From Cyclostephanos tholiformis (taxonomy: Eukaryota > Bacillariophyta > Thalassiosirophyceae > Thalassiosirales > Thalassiosiraceae): a stretch of 18,260 nt of DNA. Of this stretch, positions 18,241 to 18,260 are shown piece after piece (the first letter of the stretch is position 1; the number at the start of each line of letters is the position of its first letter). A model generated the notes under the pieces. It searched no databases. It was given only the letters and a program-made list of their open reading frames with translations, and had not been told where the DNA came from. A program made the translations under genes and the position numbers. The DNA lies in NCBI GenBank assembly GCA_036939975.1, contig JALLPB010000297.1, positions 1 to 18,260 of the forward strand. The letters are read 5' to 3'.

Positions 18241-18260
18241 TGTACGAATAATTGTGGGAC
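18241..18260 (-). repeat. Right terminal inverted repeat, truncated by the window edge
   Basis: The first 18 bases are the exact reverse complement of the left TIR. By symmetry with the left end, about seven to ten more element bases and a TA should follow outside the window. Confidence 0.9.

Larger units (their letters stand above)
15631..18260 (+). mobile_element. Plant-type (DD39D) mariner-like element, right end cut by window edge
   Basis: An 18-bp perfect terminal inverted repeat, CCCACAATTATTCGTACA at 15640-15657 against 18241-18258, encloses an apparently intact transposase gene. Just outside the left TIR the sequence reads TTTA-CTACTCTGACCCA, so the element probably begins at 15631 after a TA (15629-15630), or at 15634 after the TA at 15632-15633; TA is the target of the mariner superfamily. 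The outer CTACTC-TGACCCA is reminiscent of the CTCCCTCCGTCCCA terminus of plant mariner and Stowaway elements. The window ends within a few bases of the predicted right end, so its TA cannot be seen. The element is CpG-normal (ten CpG in 17041-17160 alone), unlike the DNA to its left, which argues for recent insertion. Confidence 0.9.

Overview
The window looks like nuclear DNA of a photosynthetic stramenopile, most probably a centric diatom; this is inference. It rests on short GT-AG introns (79-88 bp) in compact, closely packed genes, long runs of GAC/GTC-type codons, a eukaryotic Mot1/BTAF1 gene and a plant-type mariner element. No rRNA, tRNA, CRISPR array or bacterial-type operon was seen.

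Left part (1-10344), ordinary genes. After 1.6 kb without a supportable gene, which ends in an ACACTCATTT decamer array and a 59-bp near-perfect palindrome, there is a complete four-exon gene for a BTAF1/Mot1-type Snf2 ATPase (1588-7980, about 2045 aa). It converges on a minus-strand gene for a CDV3-like low-complexity protein (8196-9518). That gene is divergent, across only 133 bp, from a plus-strand gene for a small single-pass membrane protein whose C terminus resembles a BAG (Hsp70 co-chaperone) domain (9652-10344).

Middle part (10345-15630), decayed repetitive DNA. It holds two diverged tandem duplications (88 bp and 83 bp units), AT-rich ACAATATAAC-type arrays, a roughly tenfold 51-bp (17-codon) array that reads as a decayed repeat protein, a second piece of the same composite repeat, and a minus-strand pseudogene broken mainly by TGA codons. 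From about 12181 to 14640 CpG is almost absent while TpG/CpA is common, the footprint expected of long-term cytosine methylation of old transposon-derived DNA. No living gene is supported here.

Right part (15631-18260), a young-looking mariner-like element of the plant DD39D type. It has 18-bp terminal inverted repeats, a transposase with all three catalytic aspartates, and a C-terminal acidic tail reached through a phase-1 intron that consists mostly of a 30-bp-core minisatellite. A single N flanked by two identical 72-bp blocks at 17222-17366 is almost certainly an unmerged contig join; treating the blocks as one copy restores a 598-residue reading frame. The right terminus is cut by the window edge.

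The three ordinary genes have no evident shared pathway beyond general expression and protein homeostasis. The most notable points are the complete plant-type mariner with an unusual tail, its minisatellite intron and doubled right TIR, the contrast between CpG-normal mariner and CpG-depleted host zone, the in-frame tandem splice acceptor in the BTAF1 motif III intron, and the membrane-anchored BAG-like protein.
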